The notes below the pieces were generated by a model. It was not told the origin of the DNA, made no database searches, and saw nothing but the letters and a program-made list of their open reading frames with translations. DNA of 64,000 bases from contig NZ_QMEM01000001.1 in the NCBI RefSeq assembly GCF_003390915.1, positions 1-64,000 on the forward strand, read 5' to 3'. Positions 16,713 to 25,272 of this stretch are shown here, piece by piece. Within the stretch, counting starts at the first letter, position 1; the number at the start of each line of letters is the position of its first letter. Made by a program: the position numbers and the translations under genes. The DNA is from Lewinella sp. IMCC34183. Its GTDB lineage: Bacteria; Bacteroidota; Bacteroidia; Chitinophagales; Saprospiraceae.

Positions 16713-17703
16713 CGTAGTCGATCTGTTGGTCGTCCACGCCCAGGTGGGTAGTGAAGCGTACCGTTTGCGGCCCGAAGGGGGTAGCCAGGATACCCTCGGC
16801 CCTGAGCTCATCCAGAAAGGCCGCCGCGGTGCGGTCACCGGCCAGCTCGAAAATGCAGATGTTGGTTTCCGCCGGGGCCACCGACGCCACGAAGGGTAGG
16901 GGAGCCAGCACTTCCGCTAGTCTACGGGCCCGGGCGTTGTCCTCGCGCAGGCGGTCGACGTGGTGCTCCAGGGCGTAGCGTCCGGCGGCGGCCAGGTAGC
17001 CGGCCTGCCGCATGCCGCCGCCCAGTACCTTGCGGTAGCGGCGCGCCTCCGCGATCAGGGGGGCGGAACCGAGCAGCAGGCTTCCCACCGGCGCACCCAA
17101 TCCCTTGCTGAGGCACAGCGAAATGGAGTCGAAAGCTTCCCCCCAGTCGCGTGGTTCCTCGTCGGTCTCGACAAGGGCGTTGAACAGACGGGCCCCATCG
17201 AGGTGGGCCGCCAGACCGTGGCGGCGTGCCTCGGCAATCAGGGTACGGGCTTCGTGGAGGCGGTAGATACTTCCACCCCCCTTGTTGCAGGTATTTTCCA
17301 GGACGAGCAACCGGCTGCGCGGCAGCCAGTCGTATTCGGGTTTCACGGCGGCGCTCACCTGCCCCGGCAGGATCTTGCCCCGCTTCCCGTGCACCAGGGC
17401 GATGCTCACGTTGGAGATCAGCCCGTAGACGCCCCCTTCGTACTGGTAGATGTGGCTCTTTTCCTCGCAGATCACCTCGTCCAGCGCCCGTGTGTGGCAC
17501 TTGATGGCGATCTGGTTGGTCATGGTCCCGGAAGGACAGAAGAGCGCGGCTTCCATCCCGAAGCGGTCCGCGGCGTATTCCTCCAGCTCGTTGACGGTAG
17601 GGTCCTGGCGGAAAACGTCGTCCCCCACCGGCGCGGAGAACATGGCGTCACGCATCGCCGGGGTGGGCTGGGTGACGGTGTCGGAGATCAGGTTGACGGT
17701 CAT
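16684..17703 (-). CDS. ltaE: Low-specificity L-threonine aldolase
   Basis: A 339-aa PLP enzyme that splits threonine or allo-threonine to glycine and acetaldehyde. It begins with LISDTVTQPTPAMRDAM, has the PLP-stacking region CPSGTMTNQ (56-64), HLDGAR (167-172) and the PLP lysine K200 in LSKGLGAPVGS. Length is typical. It follows the saccharopine dehydrogenase-like gene by 8 bp on the same strand. Substrate stereopreference cannot be read from the sequence. Confidence 0.92.
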   Translation of the reverse strand: MTVNLISDTVTQPTPAMRDAMFSAPVGDDVFRQDPTVNELEEYAADRFGMEAALFCPSGTMTNQIAIKCHTRALDEVICEEKSHIYQYEGGVYGLISNVSIALVHGKRGKILPGQVSAAVKPEYDWLPRSRLLVLENTCNKGGGSIYRLHEARTLIAEARRHGLAAHLDGARLFNALVETDEEPRDWGEAFDSISLCLSKGLGAPVGSLLLGSAPLIAEARRYRKVLGGGMRQAGYLAAAGRYALEHHVDRLREDNARARRLAEVLAPLPFVASVAPAETNICIFELAGDRTAAAFLDELRAEGILATPFGPQTVRFTTHLGVDDQQIDYVIERLHRFA

Positions 17704-17711
17704 GGCGGGGC

Positions 17712-18938
17712 TCAGGATTCGATGGTTCCTTCGGCGAAGTTGCTCAGGTAAGTGAAGTGCGGTCCCAGTTCGCCGCCCCGGGTGATGGTGGCCCGCTCGA
17801 GAATCTCGCTGGATTCCCGGGAAAATTCCGGCAGGATTTCCTTAATGAGGGTTTCGCCGAAGGCCTTGCTGGCGTCGCGGGGCAGTTCGCTGGGGAGGTT
17901 ATCGACGGCCATTACGTCCACGGATTCGGGGCGGAAGGGCTCGGTCTCGGTCTCGTCGGCCGGGTCAAAGCCAAATACCGGATCGGCGATCGTGGAAGGT
18001 CGTATGGTGGAGGGGACGCTGGCCGCAGGTGCAATGTCGCAGGTAATGTCGGCAATGGTCTGGATGTGAAATTCGGGCGAGTGCATGTCTCCGATGGTGA
18101 AGAACGCCGGGGCGCGGCCGTCCCAGAATATGCCGTTGATGAAGACGTCGGCGACGCGGGCGTACGGGGCGAACGCACTGCGGTATTCCTCCCCGTGCTG
18201 GTAGAAGTGACTGCGCTTGACCGCCTTGCCCGTGGGATGGGTGACGTAGTCCTCGACGGCCAGCTGGGTGAAGACGGGCCCCGTGGTGTCTCCGACGAAC
18301 TCAGCCGGGGTCACCTTACGGAATCCCATATCCTTCAGCACCCGCGCGGCGCCGGCCCCTACGCGTCCGGTACCCGTGAGGACGACCTTCATCTCGGGTA
18401 AGTCCACGGCCCGGTAGGCTTTAATAGCGGCGGCGTAGTCGTAGACATCGCGAAGGCGCGGAAGCGAGAAGCGGCCGGTGCGCTCGCCGTAGGCCCACAC
18501 GCCATTGTGGGCGCCCACCATGCCGGCCCAGTAGCCGAAGGCGATGAGGCGGCGGCCGCGGTCGTCGGTAAAGTATTCGTAGTCGAGGTGGGTTACCTCC
18601 TTGTCCAGCAGGGCGCGCAGAAGGGGTTGGTTATATGGCTGAAACTTGGCCACGTGGGCGAAGTTGCAGTAGGTTTTGCCCGGGATGAGGCGGTCGATGG
18701 GGACCTCCTTGATGCCCAGCAGTAAATCTTGGGACGTGATGTCTTCCTGCACGGGCACCCCGGCCTTGCGGTAGTCCTCATCGGGGAAGCAGCGGTGCAA
18801 GCTGGGCTGCACGATCAGGTCATAACCGCGGCCGATCAGTCCGGCGCACTGTCGCGGGGTGAGCGGTACGCGGGCGTCGGGGGGTGTTTTGTCTTCGCGG
18901 AGAACGGCGATCCGGGGCAGGGTAGGGGCGGTGGTCAT
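17712..18938 (-). CDS. Saccharopine/alanine dehydrogenase-like NAD(P) oxidoreductase
   Basis: A 408-aa protein of the AlaDH/PNT fold. The N-terminal half has REDKTPPDARVPLTP and the nucleotide-binding glycine motif is LTGTGRVGAGAA. FGYWAGMVGAHNG and ADVFINGIFWDG resemble lysine-forming saccharopine dehydrogenases (LYS1 type). The cell also has lysA, so it may not make lysine this way; a reductase with another 2-oxo acid is possible. It starts directly at the PAP2 stop with no gap, and ltaE follows by 8 bp. Confidence 0.75.
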   Translation of the reverse strand: MTTAPTLPRIAVLREDKTPPDARVPLTPRQCAGLIGRGYDLIVQPSLHRCFPDEDYRKAGVPVQEDITSQDLLLGIKEVPIDRLIPGKTYCNFAHVAKFQPYNQPLLRALLDKEVTHLDYEYFTDDRGRRLIAFGYWAGMVGAHNGVWAYGERTGRFSLPRLRDVYDYAAAIKAYRAVDLPEMKVVLTGTGRVGAGAARVLKDMGFRKVTPAEFVGDTTGPVFTQLAVEDYVTHPTGKAVKRSHFYQHGEEYRSAFAPYARVADVFINGIFWDGRAPAFFTIGDMHSPEFHIQTIADITCDIAPAASVPSTIRPSTIADPVFGFDPADETETEPFRPESVDVMAVDNLPSELPRDASKAFGETLIKEILPEFSRESSEILERATITRGGELGPHFTYLSNFAEGTIES

Positions 18939-19688
18939 TTAGTCAGGAGTTACGGGTTCCTCGACCGGCGGGAGGGGCTGTTTCGGCGTCCACCAGATGC
19001 CGTCGTCGAGGGTGGTGTTAGTAGGGAAAAGCTTCCATTGGAGGAAGAACATTGCTACCGCGATCAGGAGGCCGAGGAAGGCCCCGGCGGTGACGTCGCG
19101 CAGGAAGTGGTACAGCAAGTACATCCGGCTGAATCCGACCAGGATGGCCAGCAGAAAGCAGAAGAAACTGATCACCAGCTTCGGGCGGCGAACGTTGAAG
19201 CACACGAAGCTGTACAGCGCGAAGGCGGAGGCGGAGTGACCGCTCGGAAAACTGGTGTAGCCCCAGTTGCGCATGCCCTCGTCGAAGAGGTTCAGGTTGT
19301 GCCAGAGGGCCTCGAAATTGTCGAAAAAGTAGCGCATTGGCCGCGCCTCGGCAAAGTAGAGCTTGAGCACGCCGGTGATCGCGGCCACCGCAATCCCCGT
19401 AAAGGCGGCAAAGAGGGCGGTGCGCAGTCGGAAGGTCACCGCCACCAGGATGACCGCTACGTAGGCGATGGGTTCGCCGAGGAGGGTGCCGTAGATGAAC
19501 AGTACGTCGAAGGGGTCGGTACGAAGCTGGTTGATGGCCACCAGTGCGTCGCCCTGCTGCCGCGTGAGGACGAGGTAGAGGTTGAACAGGATGAGGAGCA
19601 CCACGCCGATCAGGAACACGCGGTTGGCGCGGACGAAGGTCTTCCAGCGCAGGCTGGGCGGGGTGAAATGGCGTCGGGTGAACGGCAT
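18939..19688 (-). CDS. PAP2-family membrane phosphatase
   Basis: A 249-aa membrane protein with about six helices and all three PAP2 motifs: KX6RP at K109-P117, PSGH at 148-151, and SRX5HX3D with S187, R188, H194 and D198. This family dephosphorylates phosphatidate, undecaprenyl pyrophosphate or similar lipids in the envelope. TACCTTCG sits 4 nt before the ATG. It sits 13 bp after the LptF/LptG-like gene on the same strand. Confidence 0.9.
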   Translation of the reverse strand: MPFTRRHFTPPSLRWKTFVRANRVFLIGVVLLILFNLYLVLTRQQGDALVAINQLRTDPFDVLFIYGTLLGEPIAYVAVILVAVTFRLRTALFAAFTGIAVAAITGVLKLYFAEARPMRYFFDNFEALWHNLNLFDEGMRNWGYTSFPSGHSASAFALYSFVCFNVRRPKLVISFFCFLLAILVGFSRMYLLYHFLRDVTAGAFLGLLIAVAMFFLQWKLFPTNTTLDDGIWWTPKQPLPPVEEPVTPD

Positions 19689-19692
19689 CCCG

Positions 19693-19700
19693 CGAAGGTA
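19693..19700 (-). promoter_or_regulatory. TACCTTCG box 4 nt before the PAP2 start
   Basis: On the minus strand TACCTTCG is followed by CGGG and then the ATG of the PAP2 gene. If it is a -7 box, the transcript would begin at or within a few bases of the start codon. Confidence 0.4.
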
Positions 19701-19701
19701 C

Positions 19702-21408
19702 TTAGTTCCGCGACTTCGCCAGGCGCTGACGGATGGCCGCTACCTGCTTGCTGTCGCGGGCGGAGCGGAAAAGCTGCTTGGCGCGGTCGGTATCGACGAG
19801 TTTGGCATCGTTGCGCGCGCTGAAGGTGATCCACAGGCTGACCGGAAACAGGATGATGCACGGCAGCCAGCCGGCGAAGGTGGCGTCGAAGACGAAGCTC
19901 TCCGCCAGCTTTCGGCAGAGAATGGTCAGAATGATGAAGACCACGAAAAAGATGATGCTCACCAGTATAGGATACCCGAAACCTCCCTTCCGTACGATGG
20001 CGCCCATCGGCGCGCCGATGAAAATGAAGATGATGCACACCACCGCCATGCTGTACTTCATGTGCATATCGAAGATGTGCTTCACCCGGCTCTCGCGGAT
20101 GCCCGGCAGCAACCGCAGGGTGGATTCCGCCTGCGCGACCACCGAACGGATATTGGAACGGGCGCGGTTGTACACCCGCGTCTGGTCGTCGGCCGGCAGA
20201 CTGTCCATCAGGGAAGCCACCCCGGACCACGTGGTGGCCCCGGCGACCAGCGGGGAATCCTCCGCCTGGCTCAGACGGGCGAGGCGACGCTCTTCCAATT
20301 CCGCCTCCCGTTTGCGGATCAGTCTGGTATTTACGGGTGTCGACCGACGGGCCGGTGAGGGTGCCGCGTCAATGGGGCGGTACGGCAGACCACTGGAATC
20401 GGCCGCCGGGCCATCGTCTCCGTACTCGACCCCGGAGTAGGCGGCCGAGTCGATGCCGGTAAGGTCTTGTTGCTCCTGTGCCACGGGACGGTAGCGTACC
20501 GTGTCCCGGGGAAATTCGGGGAAGTAGGCTACCAGGTGATTACTCAGTCCCTGCTTGCGGACCGCGATGTCGATATCGATGGAATCCACGCCTTCCTGCA
20601 GTTGCCAAGTCGAAAGCATACTGCGGTTTGTGGAAAAGAGAGAGGCGGCGTGGCGTTCGAGTTTGAATTCGCTGAGGTCGAAGGTCTTGGTATAGCTGGC
20701 GAAGCTGGTGCGCATGAAGGGGGCATCCCGGCCGCCGCGACCGCTGGCCCGCTGTTCGACGTACTGGTGTCCGTCGTAGAGCCGCATCACGAAATAGTCA
20801 CCGCCGTCGGAAGTGTACATTTCGCCGTTGGTGGCGGTTATCTGGGTAAGCTCCCCCACGTTGGCCTTCGAGTGGTCGTAGATGAGCACGTCACTGATGT
20901 CGCGCCCGTCGTCGCTTCGCCCACCGAGGCGGATGGTGAACTGGTTGAAGTCCTCGTTGAAGACGCCGGGTTCCATATTCAGGGTCGGCTTCTTTTGCTG
21001 GATGTCGTACATCCGGGAGCCAAACTGCAAGTTCGCCGCGGGGATCACATAGTCGCTGCACAGGTAGGAGACCAGGGCGCTGATGCTACCAAAGATGACC
21101 AGCATACGGATGACGCGCAGCAGGCCTACGCCGGCCGACTTGAAACTGGAGAGTTCGTAATGCTCGGCCAGGTTGCCTAGCACCATCACGGAAGAGATCA
21201 GGAGGGCCAGGGGCAGGGCGAGCGGGACCAGGCCTACGCACTTGTAGGCCAGGAGCTCCATGATGAGGAAAAAGCTGAGCCCTTTACCGGCGATGTCGTC
21301 CAGGTAGAGCCACAGGATCTGCATCAACAACACGAAAAGCGCGATGGCGAACGTGACGATAAAGGGGCCTACGAAGGACTTCGCCATCAGTTTATCCAGC
21401 TGCTTCAT
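19702..21408 (-). CDS. LptF/LptG-family permease (YjgP/YjgQ)
   Basis: A 568-aa inner-membrane protein with the LptF/G plan: MAKSFVGPFIVTFAIALFV at the start, four early helices, a large periplasmic part (about 140-430), and a final block of helices containing APMGAIVRKGGFGYP. It would move lipopolysaccharide with LptB and LptC. The periplasmic part is longer than in E. coli LptF (366 aa) with a low-complexity stretch around 330-400. It is the only such permease seen here, as is common in Bacteroidota where one protein may serve both roles. Confidence 0.87.
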   Translation of the reverse strand: MKQLDKLMAKSFVGPFIVTFAIALFVLLMQILWLYLDDIAGKGLSFFLIMELLAYKCVGLVPLALPLALLISSVMVLGNLAEHYELSSFKSAGVGLLRVIRMLVIFGSISALVSYLCSDYVIPAANLQFGSRMYDIQQKKPTLNMEPGVFNEDFNQFTIRLGGRSDDGRDISDVLIYDHSKANVGELTQITATNGEMYTSDGGDYFVMRLYDGHQYVEQRASGRGGRDAPFMRTSFASYTKTFDLSEFKLERHAASLFSTNRSMLSTWQLQEGVDSIDIDIAVRKQGLSNHLVAYFPEFPRDTVRYRPVAQEQQDLTGIDSAAYSGVEYGDDGPAADSSGLPYRPIDAAPSPARRSTPVNTRLIRKREAELEERRLARLSQAEDSPLVAGATTWSGVASLMDSLPADDQTRVYNRARSNIRSVVAQAESTLRLLPGIRESRVKHIFDMHMKYSMAVVCIIFIFIGAPMGAIVRKGGFGYPILVSIIFFVVFIILTILCRKLAESFVFDATFAGWLPCIILFPVSLWITFSARNDAKLVDTDRAKQLFRSARDSKQVAAIRQRLAKSRN

Positions 21409-21444
21409 CGCACGTAAAGACGCCGGGGGGGCGGAGAATGTTGC

Positions 21445-21777
21445 CTACTTCTCCTTGCGGAGATCGTCGTTCAGGTCGCGAAACTCCTCGTCGCTGGCGA
21501 TGTGGCCAGTCTCCTTCATGTCATCTATGGTGCGGCGGGCCTCGTCGGGGCTCATGTTTTCGGAGCGGTGGCCATCGATTCCGTCCTGGTTGATGTTGTA
21601 GCTGGTATCGTTGACCACGTTCTGGCGGGGATCGTTCGTTTTTACTTCTTTGGCGCGCTGGGTATTCTGTGCGCGCTTGGTGAGGTAGAAGACGACGGCC
21701 AGTACGATCAGCGCGCCGAGGATCCACCACACGTCTTCGGAAAGCTCGTTGGATTGGAGGTAAAGTGACATTTGCAT
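21445..21777 (-). CDS. Small membrane protein of unknown function
   Basis: A 110-aa protein with one membrane helix (about 17-34, WWILGALIVLAVVFYLT) and a charged cytoplasmic tail rich in Asp, Glu and Arg. No family was recognised. Two ATG choices exist (21777 and 21771). It is upstream of the LptF/LptG-like gene by 36 bp and may share its transcript. Confidence 0.55.
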   Translation of the reverse strand: MQMSLYLQSNELSEDVWWILGALIVLAVVFYLTKRAQNTQRAKEVKTNDPRQNVVNDTSYNINQDGIDGHRSENMSPDEARRTIDDMKETGHIASDEEFRDLNDDLRKEK

Positions 21778-21860
21778 TTATTCATGAAACCTGTCGGCCA
21801 CCCGCATATGTTCAGACGTTACCTACCTTCACGTTAAAGCCCCAGCAAATCCTTACTACT

Positions 21861-23114
21861 ATGCAGTTTGCCAACGGACGCTACGCAGTCGCGGGCGTCG
21901 ATCTACTTTCCCTTGTTCAGGAGTACGGTGCCCCGGTATACGTCTACGACGCCGATCGCATGAAAGCCCAGTACGCACGTATCCAAAAAGCGTTTTCGGC
22001 CGTACCCAGGCTGCGCATTAATTATGCCTGTAAGGCCCTCACCAACCTGAATGTGCTGCGGCTCTTCCGTCAGCTGGGCAGCGGACTGGATACGGTTTCG
22101 ATGCAGGAGCTCGATCTCGGGCTGATGGCCGGCTTCGACCCCCACGATATCCTGTTCACCCCCAATTGCGTGGGACTCGACGAGGTGAACGAGGCGGTCA
22201 GCAAGGGCGTGCGGATCAACATCGACAACATCTCCATTTTGGAGCAATTCGGCGACCAGCACCGCGGGGTGCCGGTCTGTATCCGGCTTAATCCGCACAT
22301 CATGGCGGGCGGCAACAGCAAAATCAGCGTGGGGCACATCGATTCCAAGTTCGGGATCAGCATCCACCAGGTACCCCACGTACTTAAGGTGGTCAACGCG
22401 CTTGGCCTGACCGTGGAGGGACTGCATATGCATACCGGTTCCGATATTCTCGATGCCCAGGTGTTTCTCCAGGGTGTGGAGATCCTGCTGCGCGCCGCGA
22501 CCGACTTCCCCGACCTGGATTACATCGATTTCGGCTCCGGTTTCAAGGTGCCGTATAAAGAGGGGGGCATTGCCACCGACATCGAGGACCTCGGCCAGCG
22601 ACTGAGCGAGCGATTCAATGAATTTTGCGGGAACTACGGCAAGGAGCTTGAACTTATGTTCGAGCCCGGCAAGTTCCTGGTGAGTGAAGCGGGCACCTTC
22701 CTCGTGCGCACCAACGTCGTTAAGACTACGCCGGCCACCGTATTCGCCGGCGTCGACAGCGGACTGAATCACTTCATCCGCCCCATGTTCTACGACGCCT
22801 ACCACCACATCACCAACATCAGCAACCCGGGCGGCAAGCACCGCATCTACACCGTGGTCGGCTACATCTGCGAAACCGACACCTTCGGGATCAACCGGCA
22901 GCTGAATGAGGTACGGGAGGGCGACATCCTGGCCATGGCCAACGCCGGCGCCTACTGCTACATGATGGCGAGCAACTACAACAGCCGCTACCGGCCGGCC
23001 GAGGTGATGATCCTTGACGGAAAGGCCCACCTGATCCGCCGCCGGGAAACCATGGAGGATCTGCTGGGTACCCAAGTGGAGGTGCCCCAGCTGGTCGACG
23101 CCGTTCAGGCGTGA
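21861..23114 (+). CDS. lysA: Diaminopimelate decarboxylase
   Basis: A 417-aa PLP enzyme catalysing the last step of lysine synthesis. The PLP lysine is K58 in INYACKAL. HMHTGSDI takes the place of the usual HIGSQ. FGSGFKVP, EPGKFLVSEAG and the catalytic Cys in YICETDTFG are present. ATG 21861 matches the conserved start; an upstream in-frame extension is unlikely. TACCTTCA lies at 21824-21831. The stop overlaps the start of the MOSC gene (TGATG). Confidence 0.95.
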   Translation: MQFANGRYAVAGVDLLSLVQEYGAPVYVYDADRMKAQYARIQKAFSAVPRLRINYACKALTNLNVLRLFRQLGSGLDTVSMQELDLGLMAGFDPHDILFTPNCVGLDEVNEAVSKGVRINIDNISILEQFGDQHRGVPVCIRLNPHIMAGGNSKISVGHIDSKFGISIHQVPHVLKVVNALGLTVEGLHMHTGSDILDAQVFLQGVEILLRAATDFPDLDYIDFGSGFKVPYKEGGIATDIEDLGQRLSERFNEFCGNYGKELELMFEPGKFLVSEAGTFLVRTNVVKTTPATVFAGVDSGLNHFIRPMFYDAYHHITNISNPGGKHRIYTVVGYICETDTFGINRQLNEVREGDILAMANAGAYCYMMASNYNSRYRPAEVMILDGKAHLIRRRETMEDLLGTQVEVPQLVDAVQA

Positions 23115-23938
23115 TGGAGGTCGCGGCACTGTACCGCTACCCGGTGAAAAGCCTCGGGGGTGAATCCGTCCACCAATTGGTACCCCGCGAGCGCGGGTTT
23201 AGAGACGACCGGCGCTGGATGCTCGTCGACGCCGACGGGACATTTATCAGTCAGCGTACCCACCCCGAACTCGCGCAGTTCTCCGCCGAGCTTCGGGAGG
23301 CCGAAGGGCTCCGCATCCGGTCCGTGTCCGACGGAGCCGTCGTCTGGGAAACGCAGGAAGCCCGCCCGGAAGGGGGTCAGGAGATGCAGGTGACGGTATG
23401 GGACGACACCTTCGCCGCCCGGCTGGTACCCACCCCCGCGGAGCTGGGCGAGCGCCTGGGGCTGCCGCGCAGCACCCGCCTGGTGTACATGAGCGAGCGG
23501 GGGAACCGCCCGGTCGATCCGCGCTACGCCCGGCAGGCCGAGCGGGTAAGCTTCGCCGACGGCTATCCCTACCTTATCGCGACGACCGCCAGCCTGGCGG
23601 ACCTGGCCGACCGACTCGGTCGCCCGGTCGAGATGCTGCGGTTTCGTCCCAACCTGGTCGTGGCGGGCGCCGGTGCCTACGCCGAGGATACGTGGGATAC
23701 CCTGCACGTCGGGGCGCATACCTTCTACCTGCCCAAGCCCTGCGCCCGGTGTATCATGGTCACCCAGCACCCGCGCACCGGCGAACGCGACCCGTCCATT
23801 CTGGCCGGCCTCGCCGCCTACCGGAAACGCGGGAACAAGGTGCTTTTCGGCGTGAACGCCCTGTGGGCGGGGGGCGCGGGTGCAATCGCTTGCGGGGACT
23901 CCGTGTCGCCCGGCGGGCAACCGGTACCGGCTACTTAG
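23114..23938 (+). CDS. MOSC domain protein (YcbX-like, no ferredoxin domain)
   Basis: A 274-aa protein with an N-terminal beta-barrel (ALYRYPVKSLGGESV, RGFRDDRRWMLVD) and a C-terminal MOSC domain with RFRPNLVV and PCARCIMVTQ, where the cysteine may bind a molybdenum cofactor. Similar proteins reduce N-hydroxylated compounds with a 2Fe-2S partner domain, which is absent here. ATG 23114 overlaps the lysA stop. The 3' end overlaps the convergent TPR lipoprotein gene by 8 bp. Confidence 0.82.
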   Translation: MEVAALYRYPVKSLGGESVHQLVPRERGFRDDRRWMLVDADGTFISQRTHPELAQFSAELREAEGLRIRSVSDGAVVWETQEARPEGGQEMQVTVWDDTFAARLVPTPAELGERLGLPRSTRLVYMSERGNRPVDPRYARQAERVSFADGYPYLIATTASLADLADRLGRPVEMLRFRPNLVVAGAGAYAEDTWDTLHVGAHTFYLPKPCARCIMVTQHPRTGERDPSILAGLAAYRKRGNKVLFGVNALWAGGAGAIACGDSVSPGGQPVPAT

Positions 23939-25178
23939 AACTGGCCGACGTCAGGGACCGGATGCGCTCCAGATCGGGGTGCTTGCTGTCGGTGGCCGCG
24001 GCCTTGGCCAGGTGCTCGCGGGCCTTATCCAGGTCGCCGCGGTGGGCGTAGATTTCGGCCAGCATGCGGTTCACGTCGATGTTGTCGGGGCGCACTTCGT
24101 ACGCGCCTTTCATGTATTCGAGGGCCTTATCGTAGTCCCGGTGGTGGTCCTGGTACCAGGCGGCGTATTCCATATCCATGTTGTGGCCGCTCTGCACGTC
24201 GTCTTCGAGCATGGCCAGGATCTCCTCTTCGATGGCGGCCGACTCTTCGGTGCGGCCCTGCAGCTGGTAGATCTCCGCCAGCTGGGTGTAGTAGCCTACT
24301 TCGGGGATGATGTCCCGGGCCTCGTTCAGCAGGCGCTCGGCTTCTTCGTATTCTTTGTTGTCCATGGCCAGCTCCGCCTGGGCGGCGAGGGCGAAGGGGT
24401 AGTTGGGCCGCTCCCGCAGGATGATGGCGTACTGCTCGGCGGCCTTGTCGGGCTGCCCGTAGCGGTGGTAGAGTTCACCCAGGGTAAGGCGGGCCCAGGC
24501 GGTGGATTCGTAGCCGGGGGCGCCGGCATTCACGGCACGCTTCATGGCCTCGATGGCGCCGTCTACGTCGCCGTGGATCTCACGGAGGTAGGACACGCGG
24601 CTGTAGGAGCGCAGGTCGGGCCGAATTTCGTTCATTTTATCCGCCGCGGCAATGGCGGCCGCGTAATTGCCCAGCTCGACGTTGGCATCGACCACGGCAC
24701 CGTAGACCTGTGCGTTGTAGGGGTTGATGCTGATGGCCTGCTTGGCGGTCGCGAGTGCTTCGGGAAAGGCGTGCTGCGAGAGCTGAACGCCGGCCTTGGT
24801 GGAGAGGGCGTCAAATTCAAGGTTGGGGTCCTTGGGCCCGGCGTGGTTGAGCGCGAGGGCCTCGTCGAGCATCTGCAGGGCGGCGGGGTAGTAGTGGCCG
24901 TGCTCGCCGGTGACGCGGGCTTCGTTTACGAAGATCTTGGCGATCGTGATGCGGGGCTCGATCGCGTCCGGGTTTTCGAGCCGCAACTCGCCGGCCATCT
25001 GCATGTAGCCGCTCTGGGTCTGGTCCCACTCCATGGTCTGCTGCAGGGCCTCGGGGCGGGGGAGGAGTTCGGGTATGGAAACGGTGTCGGCATCGTCGGT
25101 TCCCGGAGCCGTCTCGCCCGAGCACGCGCCAAGGAGCAGAAATAACAGGGAAAGGAAGGGAAGTAGGTTGGTAGACAT
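23931..25178 (-). CDS. TPR-repeat lipoprotein
   Basis: A 415-aa protein with a lipoprotein signal: LLFLLLGAC places the lipid cysteine at C19. The rest is a run of TPR-like helices, including EPDN/KPDD-like turns and AEIYAHRGDLDKAREHLAKA near the end. It may scaffold partner proteins at the outer membrane. It lies directly downstream (minus strand) of the two DUF4331 genes, with a terminator at 25203-25243 between, so it probably has its own promoter. Confidence 0.8.
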   Translation of the reverse strand: MSTNLLPFLSLLFLLLGACSGETAPGTDDADTVSIPELLPRPEALQQTMEWDQTQSGYMQMAGELRLENPDAIEPRITIAKIFVNEARVTGEHGHYYPAALQMLDEALALNHAGPKDPNLEFDALSTKAGVQLSQHAFPEALATAKQAISINPYNAQVYGAVVDANVELGNYAAAIAAADKMNEIRPDLRSYSRVSYLREIHGDVDGAIEAMKRAVNAGAPGYESTAWARLTLGELYHRYGQPDKAAEQYAIILRERPNYPFALAAQAELAMDNKEYEEAERLLNEARDIIPEVGYYTQLAEIYQLQGRTEESAAIEEEILAMLEDDVQSGHNMDMEYAAWYQDHHRDYDKALEYMKGAYEVRPDNIDVNRMLAEIYAHRGDLDKAREHLAKAAATDSKHPDLERIRSLTSASSK

Positions 25179-25202
25179 GAAAGGCGGGTTATAAGAGATA
25201 AA

Positions 25203-25243
25203 CAAAAAGCGTGGTACCCGTATTGCTCGACGGATACCACGCT
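25203..25243 (-). terminator. Intrinsic terminator after the T9SS DUF4331 gene
   Basis: Read on the minus strand, AGCGTGGTATCC pairs with GGGTACCACGCT (12 bp, one wobble) around a 12-nt loop, followed by TTTTTGTT. It ends 95 bp upstream... of position 25178, directly after the gene at 25273. Confidence 0.85.
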
Positions 25244-25272
25244 GATTTCACAATTCGCGGGTGGGGCGGTCC